Assembly: GCA_947095535.1 (NCBI GenBank)
Contig: OX352773.1
Span: 267,274,515-267,338,514, forward strand
From: Poecilobothrus nobilitatus
Lineage: Eukaryota; Arthropoda; Insecta; Diptera; Dolichopodidae
DNA: 64,000 nucleotides
Direction: 5' to 3'
Of the stretch, positions 12,310-24,388 are shown one piece after another. The notes beneath the pieces are model-generated. The model saw nothing but the letters and a program-made list of their open reading frames with translations, was not told where the DNA came from and made no database searches. The position numbers were made by a program, and so were the translations under genes. How positions within the stretch are numbered: position 1 is the first letter of the stretch; every line of letters begins with the position of its first letter.

Positions 12310-13868
12310 CAGAGACTACATAGAGATGTCCAAATGGCAACAAAAAAGTTTAGATGTCGCTACAATATCGATTTTGAAATTTAGTCTCATTTTTCAACTT
12401 TTTTTTTTAAAGTTTCTTAAAGCAAGTTTTGGTCTCGGATATTTTTTTTTTTCATATATGTACATAAATGAACTTTCGTATGATTGGTATGGACGATAGA
12501 AATAACAAGTAACATGCATATATGAATATGATCATATGATATCAAATGACATATTATGATATACATAATCTGATCAGTATCTAATATAATTTTTATATTA
12601 TATATGCATTATGCCATATTATGCATTTATATTACTTGAACCAGCTTGCCTACATGCTTATTAAATTGTGAAAGTGTGTGTGAATCAAAATTAAATATAA
12701 ATAGAAATACACATAAATACTATCGGCACTTTTTATATATGTATAAATCAAAAATCAATACATATTTATATTTATATTTTGTTTTGTGTAAATGTAATTA
12801 TGTTCCAATTTGATATGATTTGATAATTTTTATGAATATGTACAGTATCCAGCAAATGTCATGCCACTTTTCTAATTGGTATAATTTTTAATTAAAAAAA
12901 TGTTTAGAAGAATTTTAAAGCATTATTTTTTATTTCAGTTATTTTTATTTGATAGGTATATTATATTATCTTCAAAAAATACCCACATATATATGTAGGT
13001 ATACTGTTATCAATATAACAATATGAGTCATGAGATCAAAAAATAAAATAAAATCATAATACAAAAAATTTTGTTACTTTGTTTGTTTTTCCCTGAAGTT
13101 ATAAAGTTAAAAATATTATTAGAAAAAATTCGAACGCCTATATTATTTTATTGCTTTTCTATATATATTTTTTTAAATTACCATTACTTTTGCTGGATAC
13201 TGTATATTAAATCAGTTAAATTTAGTTAAATAAATAATGCAGTTAAATCAGATGATTTTCATAAAATAGATAACATTCATCCCATCTGATACCATATAAT
13301 ATACGATATACCATTTGATACATTCAAAAAATTGTGCCTGTAGTAGTGAAATACTGAATGCATATGAATGATAACCTTGAAATGTTTTTTCTTGTTGTTT
13401 TTAGAAAAGTCAACATTATAAAATAATCTATTTTTATTTAATTTTTTTCTATATGAAATATTTAGCTAAATGTTCCATATTTTTTGTAAAGTGATATTTA
13501 GAATGTCTTCTTTATCATATTGAAAATTTACGTTTCTACTCGACATATTAAATATATATTTTCTCAAATACATTTTCCCATTTTTGCCTTATTTTTCTAT
13601 TTTAAAAGTTATTTTGTCATCGCTTTGCTTTAAAAAGTTTAATAATCACAAGGATAAAAAAATTTTGAAAATGCATAAAATATATGAATGATCATTTTAC
13701 ACCAGATTTTACAGAAGATTCTGGTTTTCGCTAAATTCTTTTAGCTATGACACAAACTAAATATTTCTGTGCTTTAAGATTTTTAAAACTAGCCAGTTTT
13801 AGCTGGCCCGTTTGAAAAAAAATTAGTACAAATTTTTGTATGAATTTGTACATCTCTATGTAGTCTCT
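12310..13868. mobile_element. hAT-like non-autonomous element with nested Tc1/mariner-like MITE
   Basis: The left end CAGAGACTACATAGAGATGT is matched by the inverted right end ACATCTCTATGTAGTCTCT. The flanks carry GGTATTAT (12302-12309 and 13869-13876), an exact 8-bp direct repeat if one terminal G is shared. An 8-bp duplication and CAGAG-type termini fit the hAT superfamily. No transposase frame is visible. Another terminus-like CAGAGACTGCATA follows at 13884, hinting at a second copy next door. Without the nested MITE the element is about 1.2 kb. Confidence 0.75.
12843..13202. mobile_element. Tc1/mariner-like MITE, 360 bp, nested in the hAT-like element
   Basis: The terminal inverted repeats are CAGTATCCAGCAAATGTCAT (left) and CAGTATCCAGCAAAAGTAAT (right, reverse-complemented), flanked by TA at 12841-12842 and 13203-13204. 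CAGT termini and a TA duplication are typical of the Tc1/mariner superfamily. There is no coding capacity. Confidence 0.85.
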
Positions 13869-16329
13869 GGTATTATACTAACATCAGAGACTGCATACAT
13901 ACATACATATTATATTATTTCCTAATATTAAGTTTTTTTTTCAGTGCTACCGTCTACCAAGCAAACACAAAAATGATCTACAACAAATTTTATTTATAAT
14001 TCTGTCGAAAATACAAAAAAAAAAAAAAAAGAAAACACTAAAAAATACATTCTCTCTTTGTTTTATTTTTTTACTGTCTTATTCATCGTTGTTAATTAAC
14101 TATGAAAAGTTCTATATTTAGCACACAATTCTCTTATTCAGGCTGTTAACATATAATTTTTAATAGCATACCAAACAATATCAATATTTGACATTGAAAT
14201 TAAAACAGAAGCAAAACAAAAAAAAAAAATTTAAATTCGTCTATCTTTAAAATTCCAACAATTTAATTTTTTTTTTTTGTTTTTTTTTTCAATTAATTCT
14301 GCAGATATGACAGCAATATGTACAATAAGTGACAGAAAATAATAATAATAATAACAAAAACATCAGAAAATAAAAAAAAAAAACACTGAATTAAAAGAAA
14401 CGAATAATTGACAAAAAAAAAGTTTAAAAATTGTATGTATGTATGTATGTAGTTGTAACTGTAGGTATGTAATAAAATAAGTAATAACTACTAAACACTA
14501 AATACTACTCGTAATAGCTGTGCTAATAGTTAAATTATTTACTTAAAAGAACAATTTATTGAAACCAGCGTTTTGTTCTTATTAAACTTATGTATGTTTA
14601 TGTAATTATATATAGGTATATAAGGTGAAAAGCTGTCTGTAATATTTTGCAAGTTAAACACCTTAATTTTTAACATCCATTTCATGATCCATATGAATTA
14701 AGTAAATATTTATAATATTGTAGACTAATTTGTAGATACTTTTTTATGCAAATATTGTTATTTGTATAAAATATGGTATATGTATATATGTATATATGTA
14801 TGAAATATTTGTATCAATGTATGAAGCTTTAAAATATTCATAAAGTGTGGAATAAAAAATTATTGTACCTATTCATAAATAAAAAAAAAAAAAAATTTTT
14901 TTTTAATTTTATTCTATTTTTATTTCACCACTTCATTGGATTATCCCACACTCACTCATAAATCATACACATAATTCCTATAAGTAATTTAATTAATAGG
15001 AAATGGAATTTTAAGAAGAATCTTAAATGATAAATAAATAATTGAAATAACATACATATAAATAAATTAAATTCATGGAAGAAAATAAAAATAAATAGAA
15101 AAATTTAAATATTAAGAGTTGAATTAAGAGTTAAAAAGAAATTTGTACTTATTGATTATGTTTGCTGCACCACACAAACACTTTTAGCATAACTAATTAA
15201 CGTTAGGAAGTATTCTTATGGTCTGGTGGTATATTAATATAAAGGAGTATTCTTAATATATTTGGAAAATTCTCACCTCCCTTAGAAAATAAAAATGAAA
15301 ACTACCTTTTCCAATCAAATGAAGCAATACTTAAAAAGAAAATTTTCTATACTTAAAGTTTTAATTGAAAATTTAATATAAGTGTTTAAAAATAAAAATC
15401 GATCTAAATGGATAATATAAAGTAATTATCATTTTTTTAAAGGAAATTAGAGAAAGAATTTGAAAAAATGGTGAACACATAAATATTACATTTTATTCAG
15501 GAAATGAATTTTTATTCAAAAATAAAATACCTGAATGTTTATTAAATATGTACCTAACAATCAATTTAAGTTTTAAACTCCTAAACTTAAGCAAACGTTG
15601 TTAATTAACATTTTTTTCGTAGGTTTTGACAATCTTAAGCACTTAAGAACATTTCATGTAAATTTAGTATAAAGTATAGTAAGTAGGTTTTTAAAAAATA
15701 ATTTCTACTTTCACCAGTAACACTTTCAGTTATTTCTGTTTAATCTATAGTTATTTGTAACCTTCAAAACTAATTAAATTAGTTCGTTTAAAACCAATAC
15801 AAATGTATAAGTAAATATACATATGTATATAAATTGTTAAGTTATAATTATTATAATATTATGTAAATTAAGATTATCAATAGTTTATTCACCACATAAA
15901 ATATGCAAAAATAAAATAAATATATGTAATTAAAATTTTTATTCTTGACCAATGTCAAGTTTATTTTTAATTGGCAATTAATTCTTTGTTTACATTTAAA
16001 CAAAGGAGAAGAAAATGAAAAAACAAAAAAAAAATGGTTAATAAATAATAATTAAGTCCAAAGGTTTTTTTTAGTTTTAGAATATGTTTTTTTTTTTATT
16101 TATTTTTATCTTGTATAATAAATTTTATCCAATACATTATTTTCTAATTACAAGTATTATTTATTTATTTAAATGTGATATAAATATTACACCAAAGCTC
16201 TTGGTTTATTTAATTTTTAGTTAATTTATTAATTTTTATTAAAATTAAAATTTTGTTTTTTCATAAAATATTATTAAATTATCAATTTATAAGAATTATC
16301 ATGCAGTCAACTTTTATTTAACACCAGCT
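13869..16329. other. Intergenic AT-rich DNA with microsatellites
   Basis: A CAGAGACTGCATA transposon-end-like motif lies at 13884, next to (CATA)n at 13893-13908. (TATG)n is at 14432-14451 and an A16T9 fold-back run at about 14880-14905. No gene is visible. Confidence 0.6.
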
Positions 16330-16990
16330 TTAGTAAAAAATTGGACAAAATTCAAAGAAAAGCAATTTTGTCTACTTTGATTTCATTTTTGGCACATTTT
16401 CAAAATAATTTTGAAAAAATATGCCTATTAGTTTCACTCTACCCAACTGTCTGTCCATCCGACCGTCTGGGTGTTTTGAAAACTTCCACAAAAGGGATGA
16501 AATTTAAAAAAAAAAAAGTTAAAAAAAAAAGGAATAAAATTTTAACTACGAGTAAACATCAACTTTTTCTATAGCCCCACCCGTTACGGAACCGCAGTCC
16601 CCTCAAATTCAAAAAAAAGCTATATTTAAGTTGTTATAACAGGTTTATCTTTAATCTGGAAACGCAAAGCGTTAACTACTTTTACATACTTTCGTTATTT
16701 TAATTTCTCGTAATGTGAAATTTTGGCAAAATTCCCCTTCTATCTTCCAAACGGATTTAGTTAGAAACTTGAAATTTTGAGAGAAGTTAAATCTTTGAAA
16801 ATAAGTATGAATCATTTCAGAAAATATTTTTGTGTCCCGCCTCGTTTAGGAACTGTAAGAGATCAAAAACTGAATTTTCTCTATTTTTAAACACTTATAA
16901 GTTGAACACTTGTCCAAATTGTTTTGAAATAATATACAAAAATTAAAGATCCAATATTATATTTTTATTTCTGTTAATAACTTTTCCTAA
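16330..16990 (+). repeat. Dispersed repeat family B, copy 1, left part
   Basis: From about 16610 to 16990 this matches the 47.6-kb copy segment by segment: AAAGCTATATTTAA, the TTCTATCTTCCAAACGG segment, GAAGTTAAATCTTTGAAAAT, ATGAATCATTTCAGAAA, the GTTTAGGAACTGTAAG segment and TCTGTTAATAACTTT. It carries the family's CTGTCTGTCCATCCGACCGT stretch near 16447. The 77-codon frame here lies inside the repeat and is not a gene. The family is not named. The copy continues at 17692 after an insertion. Confidence 0.75.
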
Positions 16991-17691
16991 AGTGTAAATT
17001 AATAGCTTTCATTGAAATGCATACGGAGAAAACGTTTCATTGAAAACTTAAATTTTTTCCGTATGGGCGATTATTGCAATCAGAGAAAATTATGTGTCAA
17101 ATGGCAATTGACAATACTGAAGCCAAAATAAAAATAAAAGTACATAATTTAAATTGTGGTGAACGTTATTTCGATATTTGAAAAATAAAGTTTTATTATT
17201 TTAATTTATTTATTTATTATTGATAGAAATTGGTACTAATAAAGATTATAAAAATGTTATTTTATTTAATAAACAAAATAATAAAAATATTAAATTTAAG
17301 TGTAAACTGATTGAAATACAAAATCATAATGAAATATGTCAAGAATTGCATCAGAATTTTTTTCAATGACAAACTGAAATAGGAAGAAATGAAATATATG
17401 TCATTGGAACAATTTTGTTTCATTACGCAAAATTACTGAATTACTGATGAGTTGTTCAGGAAAATAATTACCATTTCCATCCGAAAATTTTACCATTACC
17501 ATCCTAAAAACGATAAAATTGATTTTTTTTTAAATATTTATTTTAAAATTTAAAAATTCGTAGCTGAATTTATTCTTTAGAAATTATTTATCATTAAATC
17601 AACACTTTTGTTAAATTTTATATGTCTTTCCTGCAAAAAAATTAAAAATAAACATATTCCGGAAGCATCTCAGTAAAAGCTATAACTGGCG
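16991..17691. mobile_element. ~700-bp insertion splitting repeat B copy 1
   Basis: Relative to the 47.6-kb copy, extra DNA begins after 16990 and ends before 17692, flanked by CCTAA at 16986-16990 and 17692-17696. Its ends form an imperfect inverted repeat: AATAGCTTTCATTGAAATGC at the left, TATAGCTTTTACTGAGATGC at the right when reverse-complemented, both followed by a CGGA-containing segment. No protein frame is seen. It is a non-autonomous DNA element of unassigned family. Confidence 0.65.
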
Positions 17692-17790
17692 CCTAATAAT
17701 AGGGTTACCTACCTTAAAATTGACGATAATGTGATTTGATTTTTGCCAATTTTTTCTAACAAATTTTTCTAACGATTTTTTTTAATTTTT
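17692..17790 (+). repeat. Dispersed repeat family B, copy 1, right part
   Basis: AATAGGGTTAC, a GACGATAATGTGATTTGAT segment and TTCTAACAAATTTTTCTAAC align with 48470-48546 of the second copy, resuming the repeat exactly after the insertion. Confidence 0.65.
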
Positions 17791-20700
17791 ATTCTAAATT
17801 TATTTTATTCAATATACTCACATATTATGTACTAATTACCTAAAACATATTATGTATTTTTTTTTTATATCCTATTTATAATATTTTTTTTTTCATATTT
17901 TGGAAATATGCTTCTTTGAAAGCTTTTTTTTTTTATTACTTAATTTTTTTTCTACTTTGGAGAACGAAATTTTTTATTATTAAATTTTGTTTTTAATTTC
18001 ATTTAGAAACATTTTTTTTTGTTTTATTTCAATTATTATTCATTTAATATTATGTTGACAGAACGACAGACGCCTACCGGCCTACCAAATCAAATGCCAA
18101 CTCAAAATAGTTTTCTTATGATATTTTGTTTTTATTTTTCTTTCTTTTTTTTTCTAGTTTATAGTCAATAATAAATAAATATTGAAATAAACATTTAAAA
18201 TTTTTTTTTTTATTTAAGTAAATAAACTTTTAACGGCATTAATATAAGTTTACCGATATTTATATGCATATAAATAAATATTTGTCCATGAATAAAATTA
18301 TGTTAAAAAAAAATAAACTACGGGTAAACATATTATGATGTTTAGAATAGTATTATCTGGTATTATTAAACAAATGTTTATTTATTATTTTTGTTTTTTA
18401 TCGAGTTTTTTTTATCTTATTTTATTTTTACCCTTTTTACCTTCCCCTTTTTCCCTTTCCACAATTTAATATTGTAGGGTAAAAACTATCCATCTTCCAC
18501 AAATCCTCAAATTTATTCAGATGTTTTTTATACCAACTTTTAAACAACCTGCCACCTTAATAGATACTTATTCCTACTTGTAGATAGTATTAATGTGCCT
18601 CTCCTAATCTGTGATTTTAGGGAATTTTTAGGCATTTACCTTATTAAGTTGAGTTAACTCAGGACTTTCATTTTAGTTCAGTTCTTTATAATACATATAT
18701 ATTTTACCAAATATACACACTGGATACCAACATTCTTTATTTTTATTCTAACACTTTATTATTTATTTTATTTTGTTTTTGTAGTTATCGTACGATTAAA
18801 TTTCGATATTTATGATATCTTAAGTTTATAATAGATGTATGTATGTATATTATATGATCTGATCAAAATCTATAGATATGAAGAAATGTCGTCATTTGAA
18901 TTGTCATTGTACTACCCACATAAAATAGAACGATTAAAATGAATAGTATGTATTTGTTTTTTTTTTCTTTTTACGTAGCTTTTAATAAAAGTTTAAAAAC
19001 TAAAAATGTATACTTTTTTTTATAAGTATATTTTATTCCTAAATTTTAAATTCTATTTCTGGTTTACGCATGAAAATATTAAAAAAAAAGAAAAAAACAT
19101 AATAAATTAAAATAAAAAGATAGAATTTCTTTTTGGCTAAAAAAAATAAATTGTTTTTTTTTCAAGGCATGTATTCATATTTCCGACATCGAATTTATTT
19201 AAAAAAATTTTAATTGTCTGATTTAAAAACAAATTTGAGCAAAAACCAATAACCCCAATCTTAGAAGAAATTAATTGTTTAAAAACTGTTACAAAATTTA
19301 AGTAACATATACATAACTGATGCTTTTCCTAAATTTTGACAAATTTGTTTTATTTTAGTATTTTTAGGATGGAGTGAAGATATACTTAAATAAATAATTC
19401 TGATAGGGAGACTTAGTTAATACATTGTATATATTTATCTTTTTTTTTTAAACATATTATCTTAAATAAGTACAAATTGAAAATATTATATTAACAAAAA
19501 GGATTATATGAGTTCAGTTAGTCAAAGTTAGAAATGTAATTATATTCAAATCCTGATTTTTATGTTATATCACGAGGTCATCAAATAATATCTTATAAAT
19601 GCATTTTATTATCCAATTACATAATGCAATTCTTTAAAGATCTTTAATCTCTTAAGGAACTTAAGGTCAATGCAACCAATCACGCAGCCATGAAGTTGCA
19701 AAATGTCAAACAACGTAGCAAGTAGAATGTAAAGCTTTTTTCAACCGTAAGTTTGAATAGAATATAAACGTTGAAAAGTGCAGTATACGTAAAGTAAAAA
19801 ATTAAAGTAAATAAAGTGTATAAAATATGTATGTAACTAAAGTACTAAAATAAAATTTATTATAAAATATTTTTATATAAATATATTTATTTCCAAATAT
19901 TCACAATATCACAAGTTTACTCAGGTTTATACAAAATTCAAATAACAATACTAATTATGACAATTAATAATTAGCTGTCAAAGTTGAAATTCTGTATAGT
20001 TAAAACTTGATTAACTTTTGCGCGATGGCTACGATGACAATTTGATGGTTACTTAACAATATAGCAATGACAATTAATAATTAGCTGTTAATGTTGAAAT
20101 TCTTTATTAAAGTTAAAAGTTAATCAACTTTTGCACGATGCATAAATATGTGTATTTTTAAAAAACTGTATTTTTAAATTGTCAAATTTTCCAAATTTAG
20201 AAAATTTATATATAGTATATGTATATACATATTATACATAATTTAAAAAGTTAACTACTTTCCAGTTTCAGAACAAAAACTAAAAATAATTTCAAATAAC
20301 ATAACCTTAAACCTCAAAAATTATATAAAAATATTTAATGTACTTAAATTTAAAGTTTTTTTACTAAGAAAAACAAAAATGTCCTGAAAAAGTTAAAATT
20401 TTTAGTTTTTTTATTTAATATTTTAAATACATTAAAATTTTAAAAGGTAAATTTATTCAATATGTACATAAGAAAGAATTTATATATTTATATATACTTA
20501 ACCAACCTATAAAGACATTTATATCTAATAATTTCGTTCATTTCGATTATTCAATTTCAATGTCAGTTCATTAATTTTAAAATAATAAAAATTATTTTTA
20601 AAAACTTCATTTAATTAAGAAAATTAAAAATAATTATTTATCGTAATATAAGTATATAGATTTTAACCCAAATATACCAAAGATACCGCAAAACAGACCC

Positions 20701-21039
20701 ATGTCCGTATTCCTAATTATGTATGTATAACACAAAGAAATTACTTGTATACTTTTTTTTATAATATTAAATCTATAGTACATAATCTATTAGAAAAAAA
20801 ACTTTGTTTAAAAAAGTTATTCATATTTTTAGATTTCCTACAGAATTAAATTTTTATTTTTTAATTTATTTATAAAGCTTTGATATAATTATTAAATAAT
20901 ATATTAATTGTCTGAAAAATTGTTATAATAAAATTAATATATATCAAAAATAGGTAATAGTATCCAATACATTACAAACTATCTTTAGATTAAATATTTT
21001 ATAAACCGTTTATATTATTATGTTTAATGTGTGAGCATC
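17791..21039. other. Intergenic AT-rich DNA, no gene seen
   Basis: It is mostly low complexity. A GC-richer phrase at 18060-18100 (GACAGACGCCTACCGGCCTA) and the two-unit repeat at 19.96-20.14 kb are the only structured parts noticed. Confidence 0.55.
19957..20140 (+). repeat. Two-unit direct repeat, 110-bp period
   Basis: ATGACAATTAATAATTAGCTGT, then GTTGAAATTCT, then a TTAACTTTTGC-type block with CGATG, occurs at 19957 and again at 20067. The second unit ends TCAACTTTTGCACGATG. There is no coding content. Confidence 0.75.
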
Positions 21040-21601
21040 TCGAAATGCTATTTCTCAAAATTCAAAAGTTACAAAATCCCAAAAATTTCCAAAATTTAAA
21101 ATCGTAATCCCAAAATTTCAAAATCTCTACACAAAATACCAAAATTGGAAATTTTCAATAAAAACAAAATAATAAATATGAAAATATTGTCAGTCATGGA
21201 ATTTGTCAATTGTCAATTTATTGTTTGTCAAACAATAATTAGAGTTGGTTATACAACCAGGGTTTCAATCATTTTTTTTGCGTTGGTTTATGTGCGGTAG
21301 CCCAACTATTTTTGCATGTAAAAAAATTATTAGGAAGGATGCAAAATCAGGGTTTACGCTTTTACCAGAATTTATTATACAATATATTATATTTCGAATT
21401 TCGATTAAATATAATGTATCGTTCCAATGTTTTTTATTAAAGATTTTTTTTTTAAGATTTTCCCAAGTAGTGCTTCAATGCGCCAGAGTAAGATTTTGAA
21501 ATTTGCGATTTTGTAATTTGAGATTTTGTGATAAGATGGAAATTTTTTCGGATATTGTAATTTTGAATTTCGTGTTGAAATTTTGAGAAATGAAACTTTC
21601 G
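21040..21601. mobile_element. Fold-back / TIR element of unknown family
   Basis: The left arm (about 21040-21130) and the reverse complement of the right arm (about 21489-21601) share ATTTCTCAAAATT, ACAAAATC/ACAATATCC, AAAAATTTCC and a TTTCAAAATCT end in the same order. The arms are about 90-110 bases and imperfect. The middle contains two AGGGTTT motifs (21261 and 21348) recalling another dispersed family. Low complexity makes part of the match weak evidence. No target duplication was identified. Confidence 0.5.
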
Positions 21602-22639
21602 AACCCAATCCGTTTAATAGATAGGCTGAATAGATATTTGAATCTTTTTAAACGTCTGTTAACTATAATTTCGAAATGAACATGTACCAAAATATAAAAT
21701 TGATCACGCTTACCTTAAGATTCCGTATTTAACACTTATCAAAAGCAATATACATATATACATAATAAGTAACAGTTACAGTATATACTTTATAATACAT
21801 AATATTATACATACTTTTTTTATTTTTTTAGAAAAAATATGATGAGAATGATCGAAAATAATGTACGCAATATACTTTAGCTCACTAAACATATAGCCCT
21901 CTTTTACATATATAATATGATATTTAGTTTTTATTGTTAAACATGGAAATTCCAATAATTTTCTTTTGATTTTCAATCGATCTAAGTTAATTTTTTTCTA
22001 AAAAAAAAACAAATTTATAAACTTTGGAGAATTTCATATGCCGTCTTAAAGTATCATTGCATAATTTAAAGAAAATCGGTAAATAGCGTTTTTGTTTTTT
22101 CAGAAAACAAACCCATAATAATTTTTTAATCTTCCTAAAAAAAAAAACATGCTTATTTTCTTTTTAATTTTTAACAACAACAACAACAATTATAACTAAA
22201 ACGTAGGTACCTTTAATTTATTTATCCATATAAAAATTATTCCAAACAAACATACATAAATGTATTATAAAAAAATATGTCCTGTAAAATGTTATTTATT
22301 CAAGTTCACTGAATATTTAAAAAATAAAAATACAAGAAGTAAAGAAATAATTTTATCAAATATTTAATAACCTTAATGTTTATTCAAAAGTTTAATTTCT
22401 ATATTTTATATCCAAGAAAAAATATCCAGAATCAATTAAGGTGGCTAATATGTTTTTTTTTTTTTTTTGTAGTTTTCTTATTTTGGTACAAAAGAAGTGT
22501 GGCCAAACTTATATATGTATATATTAAAATAAAGAAATAGTTAATTACCAAAACAAAATTTAAATTAAATTTTTATTTATTTAAGAAAACTTCTATTAAT
22601 TTTCAAGTCTACAATTTTCTTTTACAAAGTAATTGACGC

Positions 22640-22900
22640 TATTTAGAGCGTGGACTACTGTCTATACACATGCCTCAGTCTGTCAAGAAAAAAGCGGATA
22701 TATCTTGGAAGTTTCATTTCCAAGATTTGATGGAACTCTCGGACATGGATCTGAGAAGCTTTCATGGATCTCCTGCCAGAGTAGTGACACACAACTTATA
22801 GGAACTTAACACACCAACTCTTGTTGAATAAGTTCTCCATCGTTTTGAAGGTACAGTACTACACAGACCTCCTAAAGTTTAGTGATTATTGACGCGTTAG
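22640..22900 (+). pseudogene. Decayed LINE 3' fragment (same group as 38 kb)
   Basis: The + strand matches the 63-kb fragment on the other strand closely at DNA level: CACATGCCTCAGTCTGTCAAG, AAAGCGGATATATCTTGG, TTCCAAGATTTGATGGAACT, GACATGGATCTGAGAAGC. Translation gives FQDLMELSDMDLRSF, the counterpart of the FDSLSDLSGKNVKSI segment of the 38-kb protein. A GGTACAGTACTACACAGACC stretch resembles the decayed 3' tail. The frame is broken. Confidence 0.6.
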
Positions 22901-24028
22901 CTTAGTATTCATCAAAAATAAAATTTTATGAAATTTTTCAACCAACCTTTCATAGCATTTGGTAATACAATCGACGAATCTAAAATTTACAATTGAAAAC
23001 AATAAGAAATTCGTTCAAAAATTTAACAAAACAAACAATTACCAATGTGCCAAAATAAACAAAATAATTTAAGAAAAAATATTATTTCCTGTAACTTTCA
23101 TAAAAAAAAAAAAATAATGTTTAAAAAATCCCAAAAAAAGAAATTTACATTTTTTCCTTTAAATAATATTTTAATTTTGGAGCATATTTTTTTCCTCTTC
23201 ATTGCTCTGTGTTTTTTTTTTTTGTTTATTCCTAATAGGCACATACTGTATCTGTATGTACGTATATAGGTAGGTATCTAAAACAATAATTTATTTTGTT
23301 GTAATTTATTTAATTGAAAAAATACAAAAGTTTTATTTCTGAAAAAATTCTAAACCTTGAAATTTCTATCTTTTTTCTTTAATAGGAAATTAAAAAATTG
23401 AGAAATAAAATCGAAATTAGAAAAATTTTAAAGATTATTCTTTGTTTCATAACGGCATCTGGAATTGAAATAATTTTTGGTTTATCGTTTTAAAAGCAAA
23501 TCAATTTTATTAATTAAATTATAAAATTATATTCATATTTTGAGAATAATATTTCTAATATTTCTATATTTCTATGTTATTGGTAATTTATTATAGATTT
23601 TTAATTGTTTTATAAAAATATTAATTCATTGTGCGGATTTAACTTTCTTTAATTTTCATAATTCATTTAAAACAATGAAATTATAAAATATTAAAAAAGT
23701 ATGGTACTTACTGTCCATAATAATCAGCTTTCATCGAATTACTCGGCGTTGTTCAGGAAAATGGCAAATTGTTTTTTTTTTCTACTTTTTTAAAAACACT
23801 TTATTGACGTTTATTTTTGAAGTTTTCTAACTATTTTAATTGGACTTAATTTGATTTACTTATTTACCTACCTATTTAATTAAAAAACCTATATATGTAT
23901 ATAAATATGTACATATAACTTCAGCACCAGCAAAATTTTAGTAGACCTAAAATCATATTTTTTGTTCAATAATTTAAAAATCTGATGAAAAGCTATCAGG
24001 CACCATAAAAATAAAAAATTATTTCTTA
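22901..24028. other. Intergenic AT-rich DNA, possible relic of the 17-kb insertion element
   Basis: At 23729-23775, AGCTTTCATCGAATTACTCGG and TTGTTCAGGAAAATGG recall the terminus (AGCTTTCATTGAAATGC) and an internal segment (TTGTTCAGGAAAATAATT) of the element at 16991-17691. Nothing else is recognised. Confidence 0.3.
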
Positions 24029-24388
24029 TGCTGTCGAAACACGGCGGACTAGGTTATAAACTTGGTACGCGGACAGATTTTAGAACCATACCATACACTT
24101 ATCCAACCTATCATCCAACCATTATGTAATTATGTAATTTATATTTTTATTATTTTTTCAAATTAAAAAATCTCAATGTTAAAATGACATTTAAGTTGTA
24201 CAACTTGCCCATACACGATACAAATCAAACACAAACCAAAGACTGCGCCCACAAAAATTAAAATTTTTTGATATTCATCCAACAAACTTTCCAACCATCA
24301 AAATGGTTTTACAACTTGCCCATACACGATAAAACTTATCAAGTCCGCGGACCTGTTCTAAAACCTGGTCCGCCGTGTATGGGCAGCA
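24029..24388. mobile_element. 360-bp MITE with TTA target duplication (PIF/Harbinger-like)
   Basis: The left arm TGCTGTCGAAACACGGCGGA and the right arm TGCTGCCCATACACGGCGGA (reverse-complemented) continue as imperfect inverted repeats for about 45 bases (GGTT...GAAC...GCGGAC). The flanks carry TTA at 24026-24028 and 24389-24391. A 3-bp TTA duplication fits PIF/Harbinger. Inside are two direct copies of ACAACTTGCCCATACACGAT (about 24200 and 24310) and several CATCCAAC motifs. It stands out by its higher GC content. Confidence 0.8.

Noticed and set aside
16341..16574. 77-codon + strand frame
   Set aside because: Part of repeat B copy 1; no matching frame in the copy at 47.6 kb.
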